From: an uncultured Ramlibacter sp.
GTDB lineage: Bacteria > Pseudomonadota > Gammaproteobacteria > Burkholderiales > Burkholderiaceae_C
Reading direction: 5' to 3'
DNA length: 64,000 nucleotides
Assembly (NCBI RefSeq): GCF_936925435.1
Contig: NZ_CAKZHQ010000004.1
Coordinates: 186,001 to 250,000, forward strand
Part shown: positions 27,300 to 37,227 of the stretch, piece by piece
Layout: each line of letters starts with the position of its first letter
Numbering within the stretch: the stretch's first letter is position 1
The notes under the pieces: model-generated
What the model saw: only the letters and a program-made list of their open reading frames with translations
What the model was told of the DNA's origin: nothing
Databases searched by the model: none
Translations under genes and position numbers: made by a program

Positions 27300-28316
27300 A
27301 TGCATCGCCACCTGTTGACCCTGAGCGCCGCCGCCGCGGCGCTGGTTTGCGGCCCGGTCGCCGCGCAGACGGTGTTCACCGTCTCCACCTGGGTCCCGCC
27401 CAGCCACTCGCTGAGCATCGCCCAGAAGGAGTGGTGCGAGCTGCTGGAAAAGAACACCACAGGCAAGATGAAGTGCAACATCCTGCCGCGCGGCGTGGCG
27501 GCGCCCCCCGGAACACTGGACGCGGTGAAAAATGGGCTGGCCGACATCTCCTTCACCGTGCACGGCTACACGCCGGGCCGCTTCCTCTACACCCAGATGG
27601 CCGAGTTCCCCTTCCTGGGCAACACCTCGGAGCCGATCTCCGTGGCCTTCAACAAGGTGGCGATGGCGCACCCCGAGTTCGCCGCCGAGCACCAGGGCAT
27701 CAAGGTGCTGGCCTTCTTCACGCACGGCCCGGGCATCGTCTTCAACACCAAGAAGCCGGTCACCAGGGCGGAGGACCTGCAGGGCCTGAAATGGCGGGTG
27801 GGCGGCGGCATGGTCAACGAGATCACCAAGACGCTGGGCATGAACGTTACCCTCAAGCCGGCGCCGGACTCCTACGAACTGCTGGCCGGCGGCGTCATGG
27901 ACGGCACGCTGTTCCCGGCCGAATCGACCGAGTCCTTCAAGATCGACAAGATCATCAAGTACGCCACCTTCTTCCCCGGCGGCCTGTACAACACCAGCTT
28001 CGTCTTCATGATGAACCAGGGCAGATACGACAAGCTCAGCGCCGATGAAAAGAAAGCCGTGGACGCGATCTCCGGCGAGATCGCCGCGCGCACCTTCGGC
28101 CGCAACTGGGACAAGGTGGACCGCCGCGGCATCGCCCTGATGCAGGCCAACGGCGTGCAGATGACCAAGGCCGACGCCGGCTTCGTCGCCGACGTCAAGG
28201 CCAAGACCTCGGGCCTGGAGGCCAAGTGGGTCAAGGAGGCGCAGGCCAAGGGCCTGAAGGACGCTGGCAAGGTGCTGGCCGACTTCCGCGCCGAGATCGC
28301 CAAACAGGAAAAGTAA
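27300..28316 (+). CDS. dctP: TRAP transporter substrate-binding protein DctP
   Basis: This 338-residue periplasmic protein has a signal peptide ending near VCGPVAAQ (residues 1-22) and starts at ATG 27300 behind AAGGAGCTTGC. The DctP core includes STWVPPSHSLSIAQKEWCELLEKNT, DAVKNGLADISFTVHGYTPGRF and LKWRVGGGMVNEITKTLGMNV, where the R of KWRVGG corresponds to the carboxylate-binding Arg of the family, then PAESTESFKIDKIIKYATFFPGG. It captures an organic acid for the DctQ/DctM membrane pair encoded next. The ligand is unknown. Confidence 0.93.
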   Translation: MHRHLLTLSAAAAALVCGPVAAQTVFTVSTWVPPSHSLSIAQKEWCELLEKNTTGKMKCNILPRGVAAPPGTLDAVKNGLADISFTVHGYTPGRFLYTQMAEFPFLGNTSEPISVAFNKVAMAHPEFAAEHQGIKVLAFFTHGPGIVFNTKKPVTRAEDLQGLKWRVGGGMVNEITKTLGMNVTLKPAPDSYELLAGGVMDGTLFPAESTESFKIDKIIKYATFFPGGLYNTSFVFMMNQGRYDKLSADEKKAVDAISGEIAARTFGRNWDKVDRRGIALMQANGVQMTKADAGFVADVKAKTSGLEAKWVKEAQAKGLKDAGKVLADFRAEIAKQEK

Positions 28317-28373
28317 GCACCGTCCCGTCCTGGCATGCGGCCTCCCGGTGAGCGCCGCTTTTTTCTGCTGTCC

Positions 28374-28859
28374 ATGAAAAAAACACTTGAAACCGCCTGC
28401 GGTGTGCTGGCCGCTGCTGCCCTGTTCGGCATCATGGCCCTGACCTTCCTGGACGTGTGCAGCCGCAAGCTCCTGGACAACTCCATCCCCGGCTCGCTGG
28501 AGCTGACCGAGTTGATGATGGTGGCGGTGATCTTCGCCGCCCTGCCCCTGGTGTCGCTGCGCGCCGAGCACGTCAGCTTCGACTCGCTGGACAGCTGGCT
28601 GCCAGCTGGCTTGCGCAGGCGCCAGGCGATGCTGGTGCACCTGCTGTGCGCGGCCGCCATGCTGGCGCTGGGCTGGCTGATGTGGCGCGAGGGCGGGCAA
28701 TTCCTGGCCACCGGCGAGACCACGGCGCAGCTCAAGATCCTGAAGGCGCCCTTCATCTACGCCATGGGCGTGCTGTGCGCGCTGACCGGCCTGGTCCACC
28801 TGGGCCTGGTCACGCAGCCGCCGGTCGAGCCGGCCGAAGGCGAAGGGGCAGCACTATGA
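28374..28859 (+). CDS. dctQ: TRAP transporter small permease DctQ
   Basis: From ATG 28374 the protein has 161 residues and four membrane helices, as expected for DctQ; an ATG at 28335 in frame would add a polar extension and is less likely. The helix order, SRKLLDNSIPGSLELTELMMVAVIFAALPLVSLRAEHVSFD, matches the DctQ family. It links DctP to the large permease. Its stop codon overlaps the ATG of a 20-residue open frame that connects it with dctM. Confidence 0.88.
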   Translation: MKKTLETACGVLAAAALFGIMALTFLDVCSRKLLDNSIPGSLELTELMMVAVIFAALPLVSLRAEHVSFDSLDSWLPAGLRRRQAMLVHLLCAAAMLALGWLMWREGGQFLATGETTAQLKILKAPFIYAMGVLCALTGLVHLGLVTQPPVEPAEGEGAAL

Positions 28860-28918
28860 ACCGCTGGGCCGCTCCCAAGGCGAATGCCGCAGCGCGCCGC
28901 GCGGAGGCTTGCAAATGA
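28856..28918 (+). CDS. 20-residue coupling ORF, copy 1 (repeat cassette)
   Basis: This 63-base open frame encodes MNRWAAPKANAAARRAEACK. Its ATG overlaps the dctQ stop (ATGA at 28856-28859) and its stop overlaps the dctM start (ATGA at 28915-28918). It also holds GGAGG seven bases before the dctM ATG. A nearly identical cassette lies at 38300-38362 between unrelated genes. The first 52 bases differ at only two sites. Most likely it works by re-initiation and as the ribosome binding site for the downstream gene; the peptide itself may have no function. See findings. Confidence 0.6.
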   Translation: MNRWAAPKANAAARRAEACK

Positions 28919-30207
28919 TTGAAGCCCTGCTTGGATTTGCCGCCATCTTCGTCCTGGCCCTGTTGCGCATCCCGCTGGCCTTTGCCATGGGCCTGGTGGG
29001 CGTGGCCGGCATAGCCCTGACCCGCGGCTGGGCACCCGCCCTGGCCAGCACCGCGCAAGTGGTCTATGAGACCGGCTTTGCCTACACGCTGTCGGTGATC
29101 CCGCTGTTCATCCTGATGGGCAACTTCGTGGCGCGCGCCGGCCTGGCCCACGAGCTGTTCCAGGCGGCCTACGCCTTCATCGGCCATGTGCGCGGCGGCC
29201 TGGCCCACGCCACCATCGCCGCCTGCGCCGGCTTCGGCGCGATCTGCGGCTCGTCCATCGCCACCGCCGCGACCATGAGCAAGGTGGCCTATCCCTCGAT
29301 GCAGAAACTGGGCTACAGCAATTCGCTGTCCACCGGCGTGATGGCGGCCGGCGGCACGCTGGGCATCATGATCCCCCCGTCGACCATCATGGTGATCTAC
29401 GGCATCGTCACCCAGACCAACATCGGCAAGCTGTTTGCCGCCGGCGTCATCCCCGGCCTGCTGACGGCCGCCCTGCTGATGCTGACGGTGTCGGTCATGA
29501 CCCTGCGCGATCCTGAACACGCGCCGCCGGGGGCGCGCAGTTCCTGGCCTGAGCGCTGGCGCGCCCTGCGCGGCATCTGGGGCGTGCTGCTGCTGCTGGT
29601 GGTGGTGCTGGGCGGCATCTACGGCGGCTTCTTCACCGCCACCGAAGGCGCGGGCTTCGGCGCCGCAGGCGCGTTCTTCTTCGCCCTGGCCCGCAGGCGC
29701 CTGACCTGGGCCATCTTGCTGCAGGTGCTGGTGGAGTCGGCGCGCACCACGGCCATGCTGTTCACCTTGTTGATCGCCGCCACCATCTTCGCCAACTTCA
29801 TCAACTTCACCAGCCTGCCGGGCGACCTGATGCACTGGATCACCCACCTGGCCCTGTCGCCCACCATGGTCATCGTGGCCATGATGGCGATCTACGTGGT
29901 GCTGGGCACGGTGATGGAGGAACTGACCATGGTGCTGCTGACCATCCCGCTGTTCTTTCCCATCGTCACCCAGCTGGGGTTCGACCCGGTCTGGTTCGGC
30001 GTGCTGATCGTGATGATCGTGCAGATCGGCCTGATCTCGCCGCCGGTGGGCATGAACCTGTTCGTGCTGAACTCATTGCTGCCGGGCGTCGGCCTGGCCG
30101 CCATCTTCCGCGGCTGCTGGCCCTTCGTCGCGATGATGGTCGTCGTGCTGGGCCTGCTGATCGCGTTCCCGCAGATCAGTCTGTGGCTGCCGTCCCTGAT
30201 GAAATGA
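28915..30207 (+). CDS. dctM: TRAP transporter large permease DctM
   Basis: This 430-residue inner-membrane protein starts at ATG 28915, overlapping the coupling ORF; a TTG at 28909 is possible but less well placed. It has about 12 helices with the DctM motifs IPLAFAMGLVGVAGIALTRG, FILMGNFVARAGLAHELFQAAYAFIGHVRGGLAHATI, CGSSIATAATMSKVAYP and GTLGIMIPPSTIMVIYG. It carries the substrate with sodium. The 3' end overlaps the convergent mscS-like gene by 32 bases, with no room for a separate terminator. Confidence 0.95.
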   Translation: MIEALLGFAAIFVLALLRIPLAFAMGLVGVAGIALTRGWAPALASTAQVVYETGFAYTLSVIPLFILMGNFVARAGLAHELFQAAYAFIGHVRGGLAHATIAACAGFGAICGSSIATAATMSKVAYPSMQKLGYSNSLSTGVMAAGGTLGIMIPPSTIMVIYGIVTQTNIGKLFAAGVIPGLLTAALLMLTVSVMTLRDPEHAPPGARSSWPERWRALRGIWGVLLLLVVVLGGIYGGFFTATEGAGFGAAGAFFFALARRRLTWAILLQVLVESARTTAMLFTLLIAATIFANFINFTSLPGDLMHWITHLALSPTMVIVAMMAIYVVLGTVMEELTMVLLTIPLFFPIVTQLGFDPVWFGVLIVMIVQIGLISPPVGMNLFVLNSLLPGVGLAAIFRGCWPFVAMMVVVLGLLIAFPQISLWLPSLMK

Positions 30208-31459
30208 CTGCGGGATCGGGCACCTGCTTCAAGTGCACCACCCGCTGCGGCGATGGGATGTCGATGCCCGCAGAGCGCAGACCACGCAGGATGCCCAGGT
30301 TGATGTCCGAGCGCACGTTGAGCTGGCCGTTGACCGGGTCGGAGATCCAGAACAGCACGCTGAACTCCAGGCCGTCAGGGCCTAGCCGGGCCAGGCGGGC
30401 CGCCGGCGCGGGGTCCTTGAGCACGCGATCGGCGGCAGCGGCTGCATCCACCAGGATCTGCTCGACCAGCGCCGGGTCGCTGGCATAGCCCACCGTGACC
30501 TCAGTGGTCAGTAGCACGCGCGGGTCGTCCAGCGAGAGGTTCTCGATGCGCTCGGTGATGAGTTTCTCATTGGGCACGATGGACTCGCGGCCATTGGTTG
30601 AGCGGATCAGGGTGTAGCGCGTCTTGATGTCGACCACCTCGCCCTCGAAGCCGTCCACGCGTATCACGTCGCCGATGCGCAAGGAGCGCTCGAACAGGAT
30701 GACAAACCCGCTGACATAGTTGGCGGCCAGCTTCTGCAGGCCCAGGCCCAGGCCCACGCCCAGCGCGCCGCCCAGCACCGACAGCGCCGTCAGGTCCACA
30801 CCCACGGCCGACAGCGAGAACAACAGGCCCACCAGCAGCAGCACGGCGCGCAGCGTGTTGGCTGCGACCTTGCGCAAGGACAGGTCGCTCACCGTGTCGC
30901 GCAGCAGGTTGCGCTCCACCGTGGCCGAAATCCACAGCACCAGCACCAGCACCGCGCCCGAAGACAGGATGCCCTGGATGATGGTCAGCAGATTCAGCCG
31001 GGTCTTTCCGAACATGAACTGGATGGACTCCAGTTCCTCCAGCACCATGGGCAGCAGGCCGACGATCCACAGCACGGCGGCAACCCAGGCGATCCAGGAG
31101 AACAGGCGTTCCACCAGGCGCGCCAGGCCCGACTGCGGGAACACAGCCGTCTGCACGCGGGCGACGAGACGGATGCCGGCCAGCGAGATCAGGATCGGGA
31201 CGGCAATGCGCAGCACGGGCACGGACTGCTTGAGGTGGCTCAGCACCAGCAGCGCGATGTAACTCAGCACCAGGGCCAGCAGCGGGAACAGCAGGCCGTC
31301 GAAGATGGCGCGGCCGAACCAGACCGACTCGGCCTGCCGGTGACGCCCGGCCAGCCAGCTCACGCCATAGGCAACCGCCAGGCAGGCAAGCAGCACCAGG
31401 ATGCCCGTGTGCACGCCAGGGCGGCCGAGTTCAGCGAGCAGCTTGTCGAAGTCGCTCAC
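30176..31459 (-). CDS. MscS-family mechanosensitive ion channel
   Basis: With GTG 31459 as start, four bases after the stop of the preceding gene, the protein has 427 residues; an ATG at 31486 would overlap that gene. There are about five or six N-terminal helices, followed by the pore helix region LSVLGGALGVGLGLGLQKLAANYVSGFVILFERSLRIGDVI with its Gly/Ala packing, and the cytoplasmic beta domain (VVDIKTRYTLIRSTNGRESIVPNEKLI). It would open on hypo-osmotic shock. It is longer than E. coli MscS (286), like the mid-sized YbdG/YnaI-type channels. Confidence 0.93.
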   Translation of the reverse strand: MSDFDKLLAELGRPGVHTGILVLLACLAVAYGVSWLAGRHRQAESVWFGRAIFDGLLFPLLALVLSYIALLVLSHLKQSVPVLRIAVPILISLAGIRLVARVQTAVFPQSGLARLVERLFSWIAWVAAVLWIVGLLPMVLEELESIQFMFGKTRLNLLTIIQGILSSGAVLVLVLWISATVERNLLRDTVSDLSLRKVAANTLRAVLLLVGLLFSLSAVGVDLTALSVLGGALGVGLGLGLQKLAANYVSGFVILFERSLRIGDVIRVDGFEGEVVDIKTRYTLIRSTNGRESIVPNEKLITERIENLSLDDPRVLLTTEVTVGYASDPALVEQILVDAAAAADRVLKDPAPAARLARLGPDGLEFSVLFWISDPVNGQLNVRSDINLGILRGLRSAGIDIPSPQRVVHLKQVPDPAVISSGTAATD

Positions 31460-31463
31460 ACGC

Positions 31464-32246
31464 TCAAGCCTTCCAGGACGGGGCACGCTTTTCAGTGAAG
31501 GCGCGCACGCCCTCCTGGGCGCACGCGTCCATCATGTTCAGCGCCATGGTCTGGCCGGCAAGCTGGTAGGCCGCCTCGATCCCCATCTCGCGCTGCCGGT
31601 AAAACAGCTCCTTGCCCATGGCGATGGCCAGCCTGGGCTTTTGCAGGATGCTGTCGACCAGGGCGGCGACTTGCGCATCGAGCTGCTCCGGCGCCACCAC
31701 GCGGTTGACCAGGCCGCGCTGCTGGGCCTCCTGCGCGCTGATGAAGTCGCCGGTCAGCAGCATCTCCATCGCTTGCTTGGAGCCCATGCTGCGCAGCAGC
31801 GGCACGCTGGGTGTGGCGCAGAACAAGCCGAGGTTGACGCCGCTGACGGCAAAGCGGGCCTCGGTGGAGGCCACGGCCAGGTCGCACTGGGCCACCAGCT
31901 GGCAGCCGGCCGCGGTGGCGATGCCGTGCACGCGCGCGATCACCGGCACCGGCAGCTTCTGGATGGCCAACATGAGGCGGCTGCATTGCGCGAACAGCGC
32001 CTGGTAATGGGCCAGGTGCGGCTGCGCCAGCATTTCCTTGAGGTTGTGGCCGGGGCAGAAGGCCTTGCCGGCGGCTGCCAGCACCACCACGCGCGCAGCT
32101 TCGTCGTGCGCCACGGTGTCGATCGCCTGCTGCAGCGCCGCCAGCATCTCCTGGCCCAACGCATTGAAACTGGCTGGCCGGTTCAGGGTCAGCGTGACAA
32201 CGCCGCGCGCGTCGCGCTGCTTAAGGACAGCGGCATCCGCGCTCAC
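31464..32246 (-). CDS. Enoyl-CoA hydratase/isomerase family protein lacking one catalytic Glu
   Basis: This 260-residue crotonase-fold protein has LTLNRPASFNALG, the oxyanion-hole segments FCPGHNLKEM and HGIATAAGCQLVAQCDLAVAS, and AMEMLLTGDFISAQEAQQRGLVNRVV. The Glu of AMEM, equivalent to Glu164 of rat hydratase, is present, but the first catalytic Glu (144) position reads VNLGLFCATPS instead of the E-x-x-x-G-x-x-x-G-G-T form. It is like the ECHDC3 group, so simple hydratase activity is doubtful. Its ATG overlaps the stop of the HDAC-family gene (ATGA), so the two are coupled. Confidence 0.88.
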   Translation of the reverse strand: MSADAAVLKQRDARGVVTLTLNRPASFNALGQEMLAALQQAIDTVAHDEAARVVVLAAAGKAFCPGHNLKEMLAQPHLAHYQALFAQCSRLMLAIQKLPVPVIARVHGIATAAGCQLVAQCDLAVASTEARFAVSGVNLGLFCATPSVPLLRSMGSKQAMEMLLTGDFISAQEAQQRGLVNRVVAPEQLDAQVAALVDSILQKPRLAIAMGKELFYRQREMGIEAAYQLAGQTMALNMMDACAQEGVRAFTEKRAPSWKA

Positions 32247-33202
32247 AGGTCGGCCAGCGCCCGCAGGTGCGCTTCCACGCTGCGCCCCAGGGCGCTGAGG
32301 TTGTAGCCGCCTTCCAGCGAGGAAACGATGCGGCCCTTGGCGTGCTTGCGGGCGACCTCCTTGATGCGCTGGGTCATCCAGGTGTAGTCGGCCTCGACCA
32401 GGCCGAGCTGGCCCAGGTCGTCTTCACGGTGGGCGTCGAAGCCGGCGCTGATGAAGATCATCTCGGGCTTGAATTCCTCCAGCCGCGGCAGCCACTGCTC
32501 CTCGATCTTCTTGCGGATGACGTCGCCCTTGGTGTAGGCCGGGATGGGCAGGTTCAGCATGTTGTCGCCCAGCGGGTTCTCGCCCGTGCCCGGGTAGAAG
32601 GGATGCTGGAAGATGCCCACCATCAGCACGCGCTCGTCGCCCGACAGAATGTCTTCCGTGCCGTTGCCATGGTGCACGTCGAAGTCGACGATGGCCACGC
32701 GCTGGAGGCCATGGTGCTCGAGCGCGTAGCGCGCGCCCACCGCCACCTGGTTGAAGATGCAAAAGCCCATGGCACGGTCGTGACAGGCATGGTGGCCGGG
32801 CGGGCGCACCGCGCAGAAAGCGTTCTCCAGCTCGCCGGCCATCACCGCGTCGGTGGCCGCCACCACCGCGCCGCAGGCGCGCAGGATGGCATCAAAGCTG
32901 TAGGTGTTCATGGCGGTGTCGCCGTCCAGGCGCGCGTAGCCGCGGCCGCCCTTGTCGACATGCTCGGACAGTTCGGCCGCGATCTCGCCGATGGCTTTCA
33001 CGTAGCGCTCGTCGTGGGCCAGACCGATGTCACTGGCCGAAGCTCGCGGCGCCTCGCGCCGCTCCAGCACATCGGCAACGCCGCTGGCCAGCAACCGGTC
33101 CTCGATCGCATCGAGCCGCTCGGGGCATTCGGGATGGCCCGGACCCATTTCATGCTTGCGGCAATCGGGGTGGGTGAAATACCCGGTTTTGTTTGCAGTC
33201 AT
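32243..33202 (-). CDS. Histone deacetylase family (acetylpolyamine/acetyl-lysine amidohydrolase-like) protein
   Basis: From ATG 33202 the protein has 319 residues; longer starts add a non-conserved leader. The zinc hydrolase core is present: HPECPERLDAIE, RPPGHHACHDRAMGFCIFNQVAVGARYAL with the two catalytic His, VDFDVHHGNGTEDI with zinc ligands Asp and His, and ISAGFDAHREDDLGQL with the third Asp. It is like bacterial class 2 HDAC homologues that deacylate acetylated small molecules or lysine. Only 35 bases separate it from the divergent moxR, so their promoters overlap. Confidence 0.93.
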   Translation of the reverse strand: MTANKTGYFTHPDCRKHEMGPGHPECPERLDAIEDRLLASGVADVLERREAPRASASDIGLAHDERYVKAIGEIAAELSEHVDKGGRGYARLDGDTAMNTYSFDAILRACGAVVAATDAVMAGELENAFCAVRPPGHHACHDRAMGFCIFNQVAVGARYALEHHGLQRVAIVDFDVHHGNGTEDILSGDERVLMVGIFQHPFYPGTGENPLGDNMLNLPIPAYTKGDVIRKKIEEQWLPRLEEFKPEMIFISAGFDAHREDDLGQLGLVEADYTWMTQRIKEVARKHAKGRIVSSLEGGYNLSALGRSVEAHLRALADL

Positions 33203-33237
33203 CGTCAACTCAACCGATTTTCGGATAACGTCGTGCC

Positions 33238-34158
<921 letters not shown>

Positions 34159-34166
34159 AGAAATGG

Positions 34167-34247
34167 CCCACCCCCGAAGCGCCTTCGGCGCCTCCCCCTC
34201 GAGGGGGCGCCCCCAGTGGCCCGGCGAAGCCGGATCCACGGCGGCCC
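34167..34247. repeat. Dispersed family repeat, copy 2
   Basis: Begins CCCACCCCCGAAGCGCC and ends CCGGATCCACGGCGGCCC; it matches the element at 6499-6581 over about 80 bases with few changes. It lies between moxR and the DUF58 gene within the operon, unlike copy 1 at a convergent junction. Its CCCCCT-AGGGGG arms would form a hairpin in the mRNA just before the DUF58 gene. Confidence 0.75.
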
Positions 34248-34267
34248 ACGAATGGAATCCGGTGGCA

Positions 34268-35215
34268 ATGGTGCGTGCAAGATTCCGCCAATGGTGGCAG
34301 GCGCGGCTGCCGCTGGCCGACAGCATCAGCCTGACCCAGCGCAACGTCTACATCCTGCCCACGCGGCCGGGTTTCATGCTGGGCGCCACCTTGCTGGTGC
34401 TGCTCATCGCGTCCATCAACTACCAGCTCAACCTGGGCTACCTGCTGACCTTCCTGCTGGCGGGCAGCGCGGTGGTGGGCATGCACGTGTGCCATGCCAC
34501 GCTGCGCGGGCTGGCCATGAACCTGAGCGCGCCGGATGCGCAGTTCGCCGGTGGCAGCGCCACCCTGGCCATCACCTTGCACAACCAACGCAAATCGGCG
34601 CGCCACGGCATCGGCCTGGCCGTGCTGGACGCCACCCATGCGGACCGCTGGGTCTGGACCGACGTGCCAGCCCAGGGCAGCGCCACCGTGCATGTGGCCT
34701 TCCAGCCCACGCGGCGCGGCCTGCACCGCGTGCCGCCATTGACGGCCGAAACGCGCTTTCCGCTGGGCACCTTCCGTGTCTGGACAGTGTGGCGACCGGC
34801 CGCCCAGGTCATGGTCTACCCGGCGCCCGAGCCCTTCCCGCCGCCGTTGCCGCCGGGCGAGCCGCGCTCGGGCGGCGGCGCGCTGGCACAGCCCCAGTCC
34901 AGCGGCGAATTCGATGGCGTGCGCCCCTATCGCCGTGGCGACCCGCTCAAGCTCGTGGTCTGGAAAAAAGCCGCCAAGGCCGACGAACTGGTCAGCCGCG
35001 ACACCCAGCAGGCCCAGCGCTACGAGCTGTGGCTGGACCATGCCCAGAGCGGTCACCTTGATGCAGAAGCCAGGCTGTCGCGGCTGGCGGCCTGGGTGCT
35101 GCAGGCCAACAAGCTGGCGCTGGACTACGGCCTGCGCCTGCCCGGTCAGGAGATCGCGCCGGACAGCGGCGAGGCCCACAAGCGGCGCTGCCTGGAAGCA
35201 CTGGCCACCTCATGA
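34268..35215 (+). CDS. DUF58 domain-containing membrane protein
   Basis: From ATG 34268 the protein has 315 residues; the frame extends upstream through the repeat but that part is not family sequence. Two helices near the N-terminus (about 35-75; PGFMLGATLLVLLIASINYQ) precede a cytoplasmic or outer strand-rich part and the DUF58 motif GEFDGVRPYRRGDPLKLVVWKKAAKADELVSRD (typically R-x-Y-x-x-G-D-x-x-x-x-I-x-W-x-x-x-A). It is partner to MoxR and the transglutaminase; the stop overlaps the next ATG. Confidence 0.9.
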   Translation: MVRARFRQWWQARLPLADSISLTQRNVYILPTRPGFMLGATLLVLLIASINYQLNLGYLLTFLLAGSAVVGMHVCHATLRGLAMNLSAPDAQFAGGSATLAITLHNQRKSARHGIGLAVLDATHADRWVWTDVPAQGSATVHVAFQPTRRGLHRVPPLTAETRFPLGTFRVWTVWRPAAQVMVYPAPEPFPPPLPPGEPRSGGGALAQPQSSGEFDGVRPYRRGDPLKLVVWKKAAKADELVSRDTQQAQRYELWLDHAQSGHLDAEARLSRLAAWVLQANKLALDYGLRLPGQEIAPDSGEAHKRRCLEALATS

Positions 35216-37227
35216 ACGCGCTGCGCGCCCGCATCGCGGCCCTGCCGCGCGACAGCCGCGACACCCTGTTCCTGCTGCTGGTGATCGCCTGGGTGGTGCT
35301 GCCGCAAGCCGGTAACCTGCCGCTGTGGTGCAGCCTGGGCACGGCAGCCATCCTGCTATGGCGCGGCTGGCTGGCCCTGGCCGCGCGGCCGCTGCCGGGC
35401 AAGTGGTGGCTGCTGGGCGTGCTGGCCGTCACCCTGCTGGCCACCCTGGCCAGCTACCGGACACTGCTGGGCCGCGACGCCGGCGTCACGCTCATCGTGG
35501 CGCTGCTGGCGCTCAAGACGCTGGAACTGCGCGGACGCCGCGATGCCTTCGTCATCTTCTTCCTGGGCTTCTTCGTGATGCTCAGCAACTTCTTCTTCTC
35601 GCAGTCGCTGCCGGTGGCCGCCGCCATGCTGGTGGCGCTGCTGGGCCTGCTCACCGCCCTGGTCAATGCCCACATGCCGGTGGGCCGGCCGCCGCTGGCG
35701 CAAGCGGCGAAGACGGCGGCCTGGATGGCGCTGCTGGGTGCTCCCATCATGGCCGTGCTGTTCGTTCTGTTTCCCCGCTTCGCGCCGCTCTGGGGCATTC
35801 CCGGCGACGCCATGAGCGGCCGCAGCGGCCTGTCGGCCAGCATGCAGGTGGGCAATCTGGCCAGCCTGGCGCTGGACGAGAGCATCGCCATGCGGGTCAA
35901 GTTCGAAGGCCGGCCTCCGGCCCAGCAGGACCTGTACTTCCGCGGCCCTGTGCTGGCCAATTTCGACGGCCGTGAATGGCGCCCGCTGCAGCGCCTGGGC
36001 AACCGCTTCGCACCGGGGTTGCAAGCGCCTTCCCTGTTGCAAGTGGCCGGCACGCCGGTACGCTACCAGGTCACGATGGAAGCCAATAACCGGCCCTGGC
36101 TGCTGGTGCTGGACGCGGCCTCCAGCGCGCCCGAGGTCCCGGGCATGGCAACGCTGATGACCAGCGAGCTGCAATGGGTGGCCGACCGGCCGGTCACCGA
36201 CCTGCTGCGCTACCGGGCCGAGAGCTATTTCCAGTTCCGCCATGGGCCACAGGCCAGCGCTGTGTCCTTGCCGCCCGAATACCGCGAGTTACCGCCGGGC
36301 TTCAACCCGCGCACCCAGGCACTGGCGCAGGAGCTGGTGCGCAACGCTGCAACGGGCACGACCGGCAAGGCCGCCCTGGTGGGTGGGGCCCTGGAGCATC
36401 TGCGCAGCGGCGGCTATACCTACACGCTGGACCCTGGTGTGTATGGCCAGCACACCGCCGACGAATTCTGGTTCGACCGCAAGGAGGGCTTTTGCGAACA
36501 CATCGCCTCGGCCTTCGTGGTGCTGATGCGGGCCATGGACATCCCCGCGCGTGTCGTCACCGGCTACCAGGGCGGCGAGATGAACACGGTGGACGGCTTC
36601 TGGGTGGTGCGGCAGGCCGACGCCCACGCCTGGACCGAGGTCTGGCTGGCCGGCCGCGGCTGGGTGCGGGTCGACCCCACCTCCGCCGTGGCCCCGGGCC
36701 GCACCGGCGCCCTCCAGCGCCTGCGCCCGCCCCAAGGTGTGCTGGCCGGCGCCATCGGCACCTTCAATCCCACCTTGGCGGCCAGCCTGCGCGCCGCCTG
36801 GGACGCAATGAACAACGGCTGGAACCAGTGGGTTCTCAACTACACGCAAAGCAAGCAGCTGAACCTGCTCAAGGACATCGGCTTTGAATCGCCCAGCTGG
36901 GAAGACCTCAGCTACGTGCTGCTGGCGCTCATCGTGCTGGTGGCCCTGGTCGGCGCCCTGTGGTCGCTGTGGGAGCGCAGCCAGCACGATCCCTGGCTGC
37001 GCTTGTTGGGGCGCACGCGCAAGCGCCTGCGCGAGGCCGGGCTGGAACTGCCCGCTGCCGCCGGCCCGCGCCAAATTGCGACGGCTGTCACAGCGCGTTT
37101 CGGCTCCCATGGGCGAGGATTGGCAGACTGGCTGCTGCGGCTGGAGGCGCAGCGCTATGCCCGCGCCCCGAGCGCCAGCCTGACCACCCTGCAACGCGAA
37201 TTCAACCAACTGGCCTGGCCATCTTGA
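35212..37227 (+). CDS. tgpA: TgpA-like transglutaminase (DUF3488 membrane protein)
   Basis: This 671-residue protein has five or six N-terminal helices (about 20-190), a large periplasmic region with the transglutaminase core, a last helix near 560-585 and a C-terminal cytoplasmic part. The catalytic triad is visible: Cys428 in EGFCEHIASAFVVLMRAMDIPARVVTGYQGG, His in ADAHAWTEVWL and Asp in VRVDPTSAV. Pseudomonas TgpA is a periplasmic transglutaminase needed for growth. The ATG overlaps the DUF58 stop (ATGA) and mltB follows with a TGATG overlap. Confidence 0.93.
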   Translation: MNALRARIAALPRDSRDTLFLLLVIAWVVLPQAGNLPLWCSLGTAAILLWRGWLALAARPLPGKWWLLGVLAVTLLATLASYRTLLGRDAGVTLIVALLALKTLELRGRRDAFVIFFLGFFVMLSNFFFSQSLPVAAAMLVALLGLLTALVNAHMPVGRPPLAQAAKTAAWMALLGAPIMAVLFVLFPRFAPLWGIPGDAMSGRSGLSASMQVGNLASLALDESIAMRVKFEGRPPAQQDLYFRGPVLANFDGREWRPLQRLGNRFAPGLQAPSLLQVAGTPVRYQVTMEANNRPWLLVLDAASSAPEVPGMATLMTSELQWVADRPVTDLLRYRAESYFQFRHGPQASAVSLPPEYRELPPGFNPRTQALAQELVRNAATGTTGKAALVGGALEHLRSGGYTYTLDPGVYGQHTADEFWFDRKEGFCEHIASAFVVLMRAMDIPARVVTGYQGGEMNTVDGFWVVRQADAHAWTEVWLAGRGWVRVDPTSAVAPGRTGALQRLRPPQGVLAGAIGTFNPTLAASLRAAWDAMNNGWNQWVLNYTQSKQLNLLKDIGFESPSWEDLSYVLLALIVLVALVGALWSLWERSQHDPWLRLLGRTRKRLREAGLELPAAAGPRQIATAVTARFGSHGRGLADWLLRLEAQRYARAPSASLTTLQREFNQLAWPS

